Position numbers and translations under genes: made by a program. 33,801 nt of DNA, from positions 1 to 33,801 of the forward strand of contig JAAYDE010000019.1 of the NCBI GenBank assembly GCA_012729375.1. The letters are read 5' to 3'. This document shows, one piece after another, positions 16,566 through 24,964 of the stretch; within the stretch, counting starts at the first letter, position 1, and each line of letters begins with the position of its first letter. The stretch is from Deltaproteobacteria bacterium (GTDB lineage: Bacteria > Desulfobacterota > Desulfuromonadia > Desulfuromonadales > JAAYDE01). The notes beneath the pieces were generated by a model. It did not search any database. It was not told the DNA's origin and saw nothing but the letters and a program-made list of their open reading frames with translations.

Positions 16566-17857
16566 CAGGGAACCAGCAGGCGTTTCACAACGGCCATGGT
16601 TTTTCGCGTCGCCCCCTGGTTTTTCTCCAGGAGTTGGTAGCCGTTGCTCCCCATGTGGCACCGCAAAGACTCATCCCGGAGCAGTCTGTCGAGGTTGTTT
16701 TCCAGGTCCTTTTCGCCGGCAACGCACACACCGCCCTGGGCGTTGAGGACCAGGCGGGTTATTTCCTTGAAGTTGTTCATGTGGGGGCCGAAAAGAACCG
16801 GTTTGCCGACGGCCGAGGCTTCCAGCAGGTTGTGCCCGCCCACCGGGGTGAGACTGCCGCCGACAAAAACCATATCGGCCAGGGAGTAAAGTTTGACCAG
16901 GTCTCCCATGGTGTCAATCAGCAGAATCCCTCCCGGCGCCAGCAAGGGAGAGGAAGGATTCGTTTCGCTGCGCAACCGGCAGGAAAAACCATGGGAGCGG
17001 ATCATCTCCGCGACGCTTCGACAGCGGTTGGGGTGGCGGGGAACAAGAACTAAAATCAATTCCGGCCACGTCGCCTTGAGGCGGGCAAAAACCCGCAGCA
17101 GGGCTTCTTCCTCCCCTTCATGAGTACTCCCGCAGACCCACAGGGGAACCCCGGCGGGAAGCCGGAACTCTTCCTGGAACCGGCCTTTTTCACCCTTCCC
17201 GGCCGCCTCGACCTGGAGATCGAATTTGAGGTTGCCGGTAACCACGATCTTTTCCGGCGGAGCCCCAAGCATTTCCACCCGTTGAGCGTCCTGAGCGGAC
17301 TGCATGCAGAAAGCCTTGAACTGGTCCAGGACGACGCGAACCGCCCAAAGGGCCATTTTGTACCGGGGGAAGGAGCGATCGGAAAGACGCCCGTTTACCA
17401 ACGCCACCGGAATGTTGCGGCGCCGGGCAAGACGCACCAGGTTCGGCCAGATTTCGGTCTCGACGATGAGGATCAGGGAGGGTCGAATCTGATCCAGTGC
17501 ACGTTCCACAACCCGCGAGAAATCAAAAGGAAAGTAGAGGCAAAGATCGATCTCGGCAATTTTCTGGGCCGTCGCCTGTCCGGTTTCCGTCACCGTGGTC
17601 AGCACCAGGGCTCTCTGGGGGTATTCCTTCCGCAGCGCCTTGAGCAGGGGCACCGCGGCTCGCGTCTCACCGACGGAAACGGCGTGCACCCAGATCACAG
17701 GCCGTTCCTTGAGAAGGGCCAGGCGGTCCGGATTGTAGAAACCCAGGCGCTCACGGAGACCACGGCGTACGATCCCCTTCCTCAAACCGCGGAAAAAAAA
17801 GACGGTGAGCAGAACGGGCATGGCCAGGAACAGGCCGATGTCATACAGCAGAAACAC
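16565..17857 (-). CDS. waaA: 3-deoxy-D-manno-octulosonic acid (Kdo) transferase WaaA/KdtA
   Basis: This 430-residue GT30 enzyme adds Kdo from CMP-Kdo to lipid IVA. It has an N-terminal membrane helix (about 5-22), then WVHAVSVGETRAAVPLL with the catalytic glutamate (E64), LILVETEIWPNL, VNGRLSDRS, the CMP-site VGGSLTPVGGHNLLEA, and PVLFGPHMNNFKEI. A GTG start at 17857 is proposed: GGAGG lies 6 nt upstream and the protein then has normal KdtA length. The open frame continues upstream inside the acyltransferase gene, but that extension is not KdtA-like. The start overlaps the previous gene by 17 nt. How many Kdo units it adds cannot be read from the sequence. Confidence 0.93.
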   Translation of the reverse strand: MFLLYDIGLFLAMPVLLTVFFFRGLRKGIVRRGLRERLGFYNPDRLALLKERPVIWVHAVSVGETRAAVPLLKALRKEYPQRALVLTTVTETGQATAQKIAEIDLCLYFPFDFSRVVERALDQIRPSLILIVETEIWPNLVRLARRRNIPVALVNGRLSDRSFPRYKMALWAVRVVLDQFKAFCMQSAQDAQRVEMLGAPPEKIVVTGNLKFDLQVEAAGKGEKGRFQEEFRLPAGVPLWVCGSTHEGEEEALLRVFARLKATWPELILVLVPRHPNRCRSVAEMIRSHGFSCRLRSETNPSSPLLAPGGILLIDTMGDLVKLYSLADMVFVGGSLTPVGGHNLLEASAVGKPVLFGPHMNNFKEITRLVLNAQGGVCVAGEKDLENNLDRLLRDESLRCHMGSNGYQLLEKNQGATRKTMAVVKRLLVP

Positions 17858-18512
17858 CAAATTCCTCCAGGCGGCGCGCGGCTCTTTGTTGATTCTCAGC
17901 CATTTTCTCCTGCATCCGCAAGCGGAAGGTTTCGATATCTTCTTCCTTGTCGGGATAAATGGGAGCAGAGTAACAGAATATCCCCCGCGAAAAGGGGCAG
18001 GGTAGAAGAAAACGGTCCCATGAGCGGAACCGGTAGCCGCGGCTGCAGGCAAAGGACATGACGATGATCGGAGCGTCGGCCAGCTTGGCCAGCTGCACCA
18101 GGCCCGCCTTGAGCTGTTGCCGGGGCCCCCGGGGCCCATCGGGAGTGATGACCAGATCGGCACCCGACCGGGACAGGCGCACCATCTCCTTGAGCGCCGC
18201 CATGCCGTGCCGCGAGGAGGAGCCGCGCACCGCGCCGATCCTGAACACCTTTAAAAAGCTGGACACAAGCTCGCCATCCCGGGAAAGACTGGTCAGGGCG
18301 GTCAGGCCCGGTCCGTGGTAGACGGCGGGCAACAGCAGCAGTTGCTCGTGCCAGATGGAAAAAACGATCCCCTTCCCCTGCACCCAGAACTCGCGGGGGT
18401 GTTCCTCGCCGAGCATTTCCGTGCGCATCGTCTTGAGGATCAGCAGCACGATCCCCTTGGCCAGGTAAGGGATGAGGTTAAAGAGTATCCGGTCCCACAG
18501 TTTGCGAATCAT
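17841..18512 (-). CDS. lpxJ: DUF374 lysophospholipid acyltransferase-like protein, LpxJ-type lipid A late acyltransferase candidate
   Basis: This 223-residue protein has an N-terminal hydrophobic helix (about 8-27), an acyltransferase-like SIWHEQLLLLP (His55), the segment LSRDGELV, and the strongly conserved VITPDGPRGPRQQLK. These mark DUF374. The family includes LpxJ, a secondary acyltransferase of lipid A described in Helicobacter and Campylobacter. Its position between msbA and waaA, and the absence of lpxL/lpxM here, support that role, but acyl donor and position are inferred. It overlaps msbA by 35 nt upstream and waaA by 17 nt downstream, so the three are tightly coupled. Confidence 0.75.
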   Translation of the reverse strand: MIRKLWDRILFNLIPYLAKGIVLLILKTMRTEMLGEEHPREFWVQGKGIVFSIWHEQLLLLPAVYHGPGLTALTSLSRDGELVSSFLKVFRIGAVRGSSSRHGMAALKEMVRLSRSGADLVITPDGPRGPRQQLKAGLVQLAKLADAPIIVMSFACSRGYRFRSWDRFLLPCPFSRGIFCYSAPIYPDKEEDIETFRLRMQEKMAENQQRAARRLEEFGVSAV

Positions 18513-20247
18513 CCTGCCTCATGAACTGGATTTCGTAAAGTTTATGGTAGAGCCCCCGGTTGTGGAGCAGTTCCTGGTGGGTACCCTGCTCCTTGATCAG
18601 GCCGTCCTCGAGAACCACGATCTTGTGGGCGCTCTGCACGGTGGACAACCGGTGGGCGATGACAAAGGTGGTGCGGTTGAGCATCAGATTGTGCAGAGCT
18701 TTCTGCACCACCTTTTCGCTTTCTGTGTCGAGAGCGCTGGTCGCCTCGTCGAGGATCATTATCGGCGCATCCATCAGCAACGCCCTGGCGATGCACAACC
18801 GCTGCCGCTGCCCGCCGGAAAGGCGCACCCCCCGGTCGCCGATCATCTCCTCGTAGCCGTTGGGAAGCTCAAGGATGAACTGATCGGCGTAGGCCGCCTC
18901 GGCCGCTCTTTTGACTTCTTCCAGGGTGGCATCGGGACGACCATAGCGAATGTTGTTGGTGACCGTATCGTTGAAGAGAAAGGTGTCCTGATCCACCATG
19001 GCGATGTTTTTCCGTAGACTGGCCAGGGTCAGAGCGCGGATGTCATGCCCGTCGATGCAGATTTGGCCGTCGCTGACATCAAAAAACCGCGACAGGAGGG
19101 CGGCCGCCGTCGTCTTTCCCGCGCCGCTCGGCCCGACCAGGGCGACGATCTCGCCGGGGGATGCCTCGATACTGAAATTTTTCAGCACCGAATTGTCCCC
19201 GTAGGAGAAGGTGACATCGCGGAAAGCCACCTCGCCCCGACAGCGGCCGATATCCACAGCGCCGGGCCGGTCGACGATATCGGCTTTCTGGTCGAGGATT
19301 TCAAAAACCCTCTCCGCAGCGCTGACCACCGTCTGCAAGGTGTTGTTGATCTTGATCAGACGCCGCAAGGGGGCGTACATCATCAATACGGCCGCGCCGA
19401 AAGAAAAGAGTTCGCCGAGAGTGATGCGGCCGTCGATCACCCGGTAAATGCCGAACCAGAAGACGGCGGCGATGCCGAAGGAGGCAAGGATTTCGATGAC
19501 CGGGGCGGAAAGGGAGTCATACTTGATGACCTTGCGCAGAAAGTGGTAGAAGTTTCGGTTGCGGTTGACAAACTTCTCCCGCTCCAGGTCCTCGGTACCG
19601 AAGGATTTGATCACCTTCATCCCCGAGAAGGTTTCCTGAAGGATGGCGGTCAACTCCGCCAGAACCTGCTGCCCTCCCCGGGAATTTTTTTTGATGCGCC
19701 GGCCAACGTAGGACGCCGGCAGGAAAGACAGGGGCAAAACCAGAAAAGCTGCGATCGCCAGTTGCCAGTCGTTGTAAAAGGCCAGGGCGGTCAAACCGAT
19801 AAGAGCGATGCTTTCCCGTGCCCCGTCGACCAGCATGTCCGCGGCGGAGCGTTGCATCTGGCCGACATCATTGAGAATCCGGGACATGAAATTGCCGGCC
19901 GTATTCTTGTTGATGTAGCCGAGGGAAAGCCCCAGGGAGTGGGAGTAGAGTGAATTGCGGATGTCCTGGACGACCAGAGCGCCGGAGGTCTTGATGTAGT
20001 ACTCCTGGAGAAATTTGGCTCCTCCTTTGAGGACGAAGAGGCCGACGATAAAGAAAGGGACCAGGGGGATGAGAGAACGGTCCTGGGGCTGGAGAACCCG
20101 GTCCACCAGCGGCTGAACCAGTTTGGCGGAAGCCACATCGGTTGCGCCGACCACCAGGGAGGCGCAAAGGGCTCCGCCGATTCGCCACAGATAGGGCCGG
20201 GAATACTGGAAAATCCGCTTGAATAGCGTTGCCGTCTGACTTTTCAA
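18478..20247 (-). CDS. msbA: lipid A export ABC transporter MsbA (ATP-binding/permease)
   Basis: This 589-residue half-transporter has six N-terminal helices (about 20-290) followed by one nucleotide-binding domain. Walker A is GPSGAGKTT (372-380), the ABC signature LSGGQRQR (476-483), Walker B IMILDEATSALD (496-507), and the switch histidine H532. It flips core-lipid A across the inner membrane as a homodimer. The start is a TTG at 20247, 12 nt after a weak AAAGG. No ATG lies upstream, because TAA closes the frame 15 nt before, and the next Met is residue 121. It sits just downstream of repeat C and overlaps the DUF374 gene. Confidence 0.92.
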   Translation of the reverse strand: MKSQTATLFKRIFQYSRPYLWRIGGALCASLVVGATDVASAKLVQPLVDRVLQPQDRSLIPLVPFFIVGLFVLKGGAKFLQEYYIKTSGALVVQDIRNSLYSHSLGLSLGYINKNTAGNFMSRILNDVGQMQRSAADMLVDGARESIALIGLTALAFYNDWQLAIAAFLVLPLSFLPASYVGRRIKKNSRGGQQVLAELTAILQETFSGMKVIKSFGTEDLEREKFVNRNRNFYHFLRKVIKYDSLSAPVIEILASFGIAAVFWFGIYRVIDGRITLGELFSFGAAVLMMYAPLRRLIKINNTLQTVVSAAERVFEILDQKADIVDRPGAVDIGRCRGEVAFRDVTFSYGDNSVLKNFSIEASPGEIVALVGPSGAGKTTAAALLSRFFDVSDGQICIDGHDIRALTLASLRKNIAMVDQDTFLFNDTVTNNIRYGRPDATLEEVKRAAEAAYADQFILELPNGYEEMIGDRGVRLSGGQRQRLCIARALLMDAPIMILDEATSALDTESEKVVQKALHNLMLNRTTFVIAHRLSTVQSAHKIVVLEDGLIKEQGTHQELLHNRGLYHKLYEIQFMRQDDSQTVGPDTL

Positions 20248-20269
20248 TGAATTCGAAAACCTTTATCTG

Positions 20270-20460
20270 TGACTGGTGATTGGAGATTGGCAACTAGTAA
20301 CTGGTTACTGGTAACTGATGGTTGAAAACTGGTGACTTGGCTTTATGTTTTGATTTCAACTAGTTACCAGTCACTGTTTTATACCACGAGCCACGAGCTA
20401 CGAGTCACAAACTACAAACTTCCCTCTCCTTGTCACTCGTCCCTTGTCGCTGTTTTTTCG
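20270..20460. repeat. CAGTCACC-type intergenic repeat, copy C, with extended tail
   Basis: The left part contains GTGACTGGTGATTGG, AACTAGTAACTGG and TTACTGGTAACTGATGG units. The spacer CTTTATGTTTTGATTTC and the right arm AACTAGTTACCAGTCACTG match copies A and B. A tail of CACGAGC(C/T)ACGAG units then runs to a T6 at 20453-20458. It fills the gap between lpxB and msbA. The last bases of lpxB continue the same style of sequence. Confidence 0.8.
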
Positions 20461-21633
20461 CTATGGGCTACGGACCAGGAGCGACGAGCTGTCTTTATGA
20501 TCACGGCTCATCTCCGAAGCAAGCTGGGCAACCTTGCGGGAGCATCCCCCCTCGCCAAGTTTTTCGCGGACCTCAAGCAGCCCCTTTCTCAGTTGTCGGG
20601 CGTAATCCTCATCATCGAGCATGGGCAGAATCTCCGCGGCGATATTCTCCGCGGAAGCGTCCTGTTGAATCAGTTCCCTGGCCACCCTTTTCCCGGCCAC
20701 GATGTTGGCCAAACCGATAAAGGGGACCTTGACCAGCAGCCTTCCCAAAAGATAGGTGAGGGGCGACAGTTTGTAAATGATCACCATAGGCGTCGCCGTC
20801 AGCGCCACCTGCAGGGTGACGGTTCCGGAAACACAGACCACGGCGTCGCAAGCCCCGGCCACGTCGTAGATATTGTCGCGGACCAAGTGGACCGGAATGC
20901 CCCAGCGCCGGATGGCGGGCAGCAGGTTCTCCTCGGCGAGGGAGGGGGCCACCGGCAGAATGAACTGGGCGTCGGGCCGTTTTGCCGAAATAAGGCCGGC
21001 CGCCTCAAGAATGGTTTCCAGCAGGTAGCGCAGCTCGTTGCGCCGGCTCCCCGGAAAAAGGCCCACCAGGGGCTTTGCCGGATCCATGCCCCGGCTGCGC
21101 AGATAATCCTCCCGCGGCATTTCCCGGCTGAAATCGTCCATCAACGGGTTGCCGACGTATTCCACACGGACGCCGTGATCCCGGTAAAAATCCTTCTCGA
21201 AAGGAAGTATCACCGCCAGGCAATCGACCACCTTGGCGATTTTTTTCACCCGGTAGCGGCGCCAGGCCCAGACCTGCGGGCTGACGTAATAGAGTACGGG
21301 GATCCCCGCTTTCTTGGCCAGGGATGCCAGAAGCAGGTTGAATTCGGGAAAATCGATCAGAATCAACAGATCGGGGGGGGTGGCGCTGTGCAACTCTCCC
21401 TTGACCCGCAGGTATGCGCGGAAAACGGAAGGTAAATGGGCGATGACCTCAACCGCGCCGACTACTGCCAATTCGGAACTGGGCAGAAGAATCCGGCAAC
21501 CGGCCGCGGCCATCCGCGATCCGCCGATGCCGAAAAAGACCAAATCCGGATCGACCTCGCGGCAGGCCTTGATCAGGTTGGCTCCGTGCAGATCCCCCGA
21601 GTCCTCGCCGGTGACGATCAGGGCTCTTCTCAT
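20461..21633 (-). CDS. lpxB: lipid-A-disaccharide synthase LpxB
   Basis: This 390-residue GT19 enzyme joins UDP-2,3-diacylglucosamine and its 1-phosphate into the lipid A disaccharide. Diagnostic parts are TGEDSGDLHGANLI (8-21), FFGIGGSRMAAAG, LIDFPEFN, YYVSPQVWAWRRYRVKKI, YVGNPL, GLFPGSRRNEL and IIYKLSPLTYLLGRLLVKVPFIGLAN near the C-terminus. The ATG at 21633 has AAGGA 9 nt upstream. A C8 run on the coding strand (G8 at 21373-21380) lies in the first third. The last residues, SSSLLVRSP, fall in sequence resembling the tail of repeat C, so the natural C-terminus may have been replaced by repeat-derived codons. It directly follows gnnB by 15 nt. Confidence 0.95.
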   Translation of the reverse strand: MRRALIVTGEDSGDLHGANLIKACREVDPDLVFFGIGGSRMAAAGCRILLPSSELAVVGAVEVIAHLPSVFRAYLRVKGELHSATPPDLLILIDFPEFNLLLASLAKKAGIPVLYYVSPQVWAWRRYRVKKIAKVVDCLAVILPFEKDFYRDHGVRVEYVGNPLMDDFSREMPREDYLRSRGMDPAKPLVGLFPGSRRNELRYLLETILEAAGLISAKRPDAQFILPVAPSLAEENLLPAIRRWGIPVHLVRDNIYDVAGACDAVVCVSGTVTLQVALTATPMVIIYKLSPLTYLLGRLLVKVPFIGLANIVAGKRVARELIQQDASAENIAAEILPMLDDEDYARQLRKGLLEVREKLGEGGCSRKVAQLASEMSRDHKDSSSLLVRSP

Positions 21634-21648
21634 CAGGGGTATTCCTTG

Positions 21649-22743
21649 TTACAGCGCCTGTAAAACAACAGCGCTTATCCGTTCGATCTGCTCCCGGGTC
21701 AATTCGGGATAGATGGGCAAAGAGAGAACCTTTTGCGCCGCATCTTCGGTCACCGGCAAGGTGACGTGGTTGAGGCTGCCCCGATAGACCTCCTGGCGGT
21801 GCAGAGGAATGGGATAATAGACCGCCGACGCGATCCCCGCCTCCTGAAGGGCCTTCTGAACCCTCTCCCGATCGGACACCAGGATCGTATACTGGTGATA
21901 GACATGTTTTCCCGCCCCTTTTTCCAGCGGCGTGCGGATCTGCGGATGGCGCAGCCGTTTGCTGTAATAATGGGCATTCTCGCGGCGCAACTGGTTGTAG
22001 CGCTCGATGTGTTTGAGCTTGACCCGGAGAATCACCGCCTGAAGCTCGTCCAGGCGGGAATTGTAGCCGATCACCGAGTGGCAATAACGTTCGCGGCTGC
22101 CGTGATTCCGCAGCACCCGTACCGCCGCGGCCAGTTCATCGTCGTTGCTGGTGATGAGGCCGCCGTCGCCGTAACCGCCGAGATTCTTGCTGGGGAAGAA
22201 GGAGAAACAGCCGAATTCTCCAAAGCCGCCGGTCTGCCGGCCATCGTAATCGGCGCCGAAGGACTGGGCGCAATCCTCGATGAGCTTCAGTTTGTGCTGC
22301 CGGCAGAGGGCCAGGATCGACTTCATGTCCGCCGGTTGCCCGAAAAGATGCACCGGCAGCAGGGCCTTGGTTTTGGGGGTGATGGACGCTTCGATTTTGT
22401 CGACATCGATATTGAAGGTATCGGCATCGATATCGACGAATACCGGGGTGGCCCCGAGGTAACTGATGGCTTCCGCCGTGGCAATGAAGGTGAAGGGAGT
22501 GGTGATGACCTCATCTCCCGGGCCGATACCGGCGGCCCGCAGCGCCAGATGAAGGGCATCGGTTCCGGAGGCGACGCCAATGGCATGATTGACCCCCAAA
22601 TAGGCAGCTGTCTCCTTTTCCAGCGCCTGGACATTGGGGCCGAGAATGAACTGGGTGCTGTCCAGAACGGCGCGGAGCCCCTCCTCGATTTCCTCGCGGA
22701 TATCGGCAAGCTGGGTTTTCAGGTCAACCATCGGAATATTCAT
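21649..22743 (-). CDS. gnnB: DegT/DnrJ/EryC1 PLP aminotransferase, probable GnnB (UDP-3-keto-GlcNAc transaminase)
   Basis: This 364-residue sugar aminotransferase has complete family motifs: GVASGTDALHLAL (56-68), TPFTFIATAEAI (82-93), IEDCAQSFGA (155-164, D157), and the PLP lysine in FFPSKNLGGYGDGG (K187). The C-terminus has VYYPIPLHRQ. GnnB is known to convert the 3-keto sugar made by GnnA to UDP-GlcNAc3N, using glutamate. The position between lpxA and lpxB, directly after an oxidoreductase, is what supports the GnnB name. Sequence alone cannot separate it from WbpE/WlbC-type enzymes. ATG 22743 is chosen with GGAG 10 nt upstream; a TTG at 22764 would add seven residues. Confidence 0.7.
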   Translation of the reverse strand: MNIPMVDLKTQLADIREEIEEGLRAVLDSTQFILGPNVQALEKETAAYLGVNHAIGVASGTDALHLALRAAGIGPGDEVITTPFTFIATAEAISYLGATPVFVDIDADTFNIDVDKIEASITPKTKALLPVHLFGQPADMKSILALCRQHKLKLIEDCAQSFGADYDGRQTGGFGEFGCFSFFPSKNLGGYGDGGLITSNDDELAAAVRVLRNHGSRERYCHSVIGYNSRLDELQAVILRVKLKHIERYNQLRRENAHYYSKRLRHPQIRTPLEKGAGKHVYHQYTILVSDRERVQKALQEAGIASAVYYPIPLHRQEVYRGSLNHVTLPVTEDAAQKVLSLPIYPELTREQIERISAVVLQAL

Positions 22744-22773
22744 GACTGTCAATCTCCACGACAAAAATGTTAA

Positions 22774-23721
22774 TTACCTGCCGGGTATGTTTTGCAGGGT
22801 TTCGCTGATGCGAATGGCAACGTCCAAAGCTTTTTTACCGTCCTCCGCCGATACCACCGGGGCATTTCCTTCCTGGATGGAGTGGACAAAGGCCTTGATT
22901 TCCGCAAGAAGAGCATCGCTCTGGGGAAAGGAATGGGATTCAGCGCCGATGTTGGGCAAGCCGGGGATACTGCTCTCCCCTTCCTTTTTACGCAAAACGG
23001 TGATTTCGCGATCCTGAAAATCGACACTGATGTAGGCATCGGACTGGAACATGCGCATTTTGCGCAGCGCCTGGCGGGTGACCCGACTGGCAGTGATGTT
23101 GGCCACGCAGCCATTTGCGAACTGGAGACGGGCGTTGGCGATATCGACTTCGTCGGAAAGAACCGGCACGCCGACCGCATGGATGTCGACCAGATCGGAG
23201 CGAACGATGCTCAGAATAATGTCGATATCGTGGATCATCAGGTCAAGGACGACGTTGACGTCGGTGCCGCGGGGCTTGAAAGGGGCGAGGCGGTGGGACT
23301 CGATGAACAGGGGCTGTTTGAGGATCCCTTCCATGGCCAGAATGGCGGGATTGAAGCGTTCCAGGTGTCCTACCTGGAAGACCAGGCGATGCTTCTTAGC
23401 GATCTCGATCAACTCTTCCGCTTCGGCCACCCGTTCGGTGATCGGTTTTTCGATCAGCAGGTGGCGGCCGGCTTCAAGACAATCCCTGGCCACGGAGTAA
23501 TGGTCATGGGTGGGGACGGCGATGGAGACCAGGTCCACTTCCCTGAGTAATTGCCGGTAATCGGCAAAGGTTTTCGTCCCGCATTCCTTGGCGATTTCCT
23601 CGGCCCTCTGCGGATTGATATCCATTACCCCGACCAGTTCGGTCTCGGCAAGAAGTGCATACTTTTGGGCATGGAATCTCCCCAAGTAACCGACACCGAT
23701 AACCCCGGCTTTCAATGTCAT
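22774..23721 (-). CDS. gnnA: Gfo/Idh/MocA oxidoreductase, probable GnnA (UDP-GlcNAc 3-dehydrogenase)
   Basis: This 315-residue NAD-dependent sugar dehydrogenase has the Rossmann motif GVIGVGYLGRFHA (6-18), an IAVPTHDHY segment (67-75), the catalytic LIEKPIT (89-95), VGHLERFNPA (117-126) and the family's DLMIHDIDI (160-168, H164). GnnA oxidises the 3-position of UDP-GlcNAc so that GnnB can aminate it. The genes lpxA, gnnA, gnnB and lpxB follow each other with gaps of 15-30 nt, and no other sugar-specific genes intervene, so a lipid A role is more likely than an O-antigen role. The start has AGGA 6 nt upstream. Substrate is inferred from context. Confidence 0.72.
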   Translation of the reverse strand: MTLKAGVIGVGYLGRFHAQKYALLAETELVGVMDINPQRAEEIAKECGTKTFADYRQLLREVDLVSIAVPTHDHYSVARDCLEAGRHLLIEKPITERVAEAEELIEIAKKHRLVFQVGHLERFNPAILAMEGILKQPLFIESHRLAPFKPRGTDVNVVLDLMIHDIDIILSIVRSDLVDIHAVGVPVLSDEVDIANARLQFANGCVANITASRVTRQALRKMRMFQSDAYISVDFQDREITVLRKKEGESSIPGLPNIGAESHSFPQSDALLAEIKAFVHSIQEGNAPVVSAEDGKKALDVAIRISETLQNIPGR

Positions 23722-23747
23722 AATGGTTCCTGCTTTCCTGCAGTTGG

Positions 23748-24518
23748 TCAGCGGGCTATACCGCGCCGGCTGTTTTCAAAAAATTCCACAAACCTTTTCA
23801 GTTCAGGGGTCTGCTCCACCTCTTGGGCGATGCGCGCAAAGGCCTCGGCCCTTTTCAGCCCGGAACGAAAAACGATACGGAAGGCCTCCTTTACACTGAG
23901 GATGGCCTGATCGGAAAAACCGCGCCGGCGCAACCCGACGATGTTGATGCCGATAGGCTTGGCCCGGTCCCCCTGGGCGATGATGTAAGGGGGGATATCC
24001 TGCCCGACCATCGAGCCGCCGCTGATCATGCAATGGCAGCCGATGCGGGTGAACTGGTGAACCCCCGACAGTCCGCCGAGAATGGCGTAATCCTGTACCT
24101 CCACATGGCCGCCGAGGGTGGCGCAGTTGGCAAAGATGGCATGGTTTCCCACCTTGCTGTCGTGGCCCACATGGGAATAGGCCATGAACAGGTTGTCATT
24201 GCCGATTTCCGTTACCCCGCCTCCGCCCTCAGTGCCGGTATGAATGGTGGTGAACTCACGGATCTGGTTGCGAGCGCCGATCACCAGAAGGGTTTCCTCG
24301 CCGCGGTATTTGAGGTCCTGGGGAATGGCCCCCACCGAGGCAAACTGGAATATACGATTGTCGGCACCGATGACGGTATGTCCTTCGATGACGGCATGGG
24401 GACCGACAGATGTTCCCGGGCCGATCTCCACATATTCGCCGATAACGGCAAAGGGGCCGATGGTGACATTGTCGGCGATTTTGGCGCCGGAATGTATGAC
24501 AGCGGTTTCATGAATCAT
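23748..24518 (-). CDS. lpxA: UDP-N-acetylglucosamine (or 3-amino analogue) acyltransferase LpxA
   Basis: This 256-residue left-handed beta-helix protein is made of hexapeptide repeats such as [14 protein letters not shown]. It contains [18 protein letters not shown] (58-75), the catalytic histidine in HVGHDSKVG (H119, equivalent to E. coli H125), and [18 protein letters not shown]. The C-terminal helical domain is present. The residue equivalent to E. coli G173, which sets acyl length, is glycine (in [10 protein letters not shown]), suggesting a long hydroxyacyl chain of about C14; this is inference. The ATG at 24518 overlaps the fabZ end by 11 nt and has AAGGA 8 nt upstream. An in-frame start at 24539 is less likely. 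With gnnAB next door, the true substrate may be UDP-GlcNAc3N. Confidence 0.94.
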   Translation of the reverse strand: MIHETAVIHSGAKIADNVTIGPFAVIGEYVEIGPGTSVGPHAVIEGHTVIGADNRIFQFASVGAIPQDLKYRGEETLLVIGARNQIREFTTIHTGTEGGGGVTEIGNDNLFMAYSHVGHDSKVGNHAIFANCATLGGHVEVQDYAILGGLSGVHQFTRIGCHCMISGGSMVGQDIPPYIIAQGDRAKPIGINIVGLRRRGFSDQAILSVKEAFRIVFRSGLKRAEAFARIAQEVEQTPELKRFVEFFENSRRGIAR

Positions 24519-24957
24519 GGTGGGTATCCTTAAGGACAAAGGTCGCTTTCAGGTCGGCTTCGGCCGCGAGATTATCCTCCACGTAAGCCTTGCCACGAAG
24601 GAAATAGATGTCCCGGCGCTTGTTGAGGACCTCAAGTTCGAGCCTCAGCACATCGCCGGGGATGACAGGACGGCGGAAACGGGCATTGTCGATGCCACCG
24701 AAATAGGTCACATGGTTGCGGGGAATATTGTCGGAGACGATCACCAGAAGAGCCCCCGCCTGAGCCATCGCTTCAATGATCAGCACCCCCGGCATGATCG
24801 GCTCCCCCGGGAAATGGCCGGGGAAGAAAGGCTCGTTGGCGGTAACATTCTTGACCGCAACGATCCTTTTCCCTTCTTCCATGGAGAGGACGCGGTCGAC
24901 CAGCAGAAAAGGGTAGCGGTGGCGAAGAAGATCCATGATTTCAAGAATGCTCATCAT
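24508..24957 (-). CDS. fabZ: 3-hydroxyacyl-ACP dehydratase FabZ
   Basis: This 149-residue hot-dog fold enzyme dehydrates 3-hydroxyacyl-ACP in fatty acid elongation, drawing on the same substrate pool used by LpxA and LpxD. It shows [14 protein letters not shown] (10-23), the active-site histidine in [15 protein letters not shown] (H48), and the glutamate in IEAMAQAGA (E62). The start ATG 24957 is 7 nt after the lpxD stop, with AAGGAG 10 nt upstream; ATG 24954 is also possible. The 3' end overlaps lpxA, as is usual in this cluster. Confidence 0.95.
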   Translation of the reverse strand: MMSILEIMDLLRHRYPFLLVDRVLSMEEGKRIVAVKNVTANEPFFPGHFPGEPIMPGVLIIEAMAQAGALLVIVSDNIPRNHVTYFGGIDNARFRRPVIPGDVLRLELEVLNKRRDIYFLRGKAYVEDNLAAEADLKATFVLKDTHHDS

Positions 24958-24964
24958 TGCTCGA

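Noticed and set aside
16566..16661. Longer lpxK start at 16661
   Set aside because: The extra residues lie inside waaA and are not LpxK-like; the TGATG coupling at 16565 explains the start.
17858..18163. Longer waaA start at 18163
   Set aside because: The added residues come from a second frame through the DUF374 gene; GTG 17857 with GGAGG gives the normal KdtA N-terminus.
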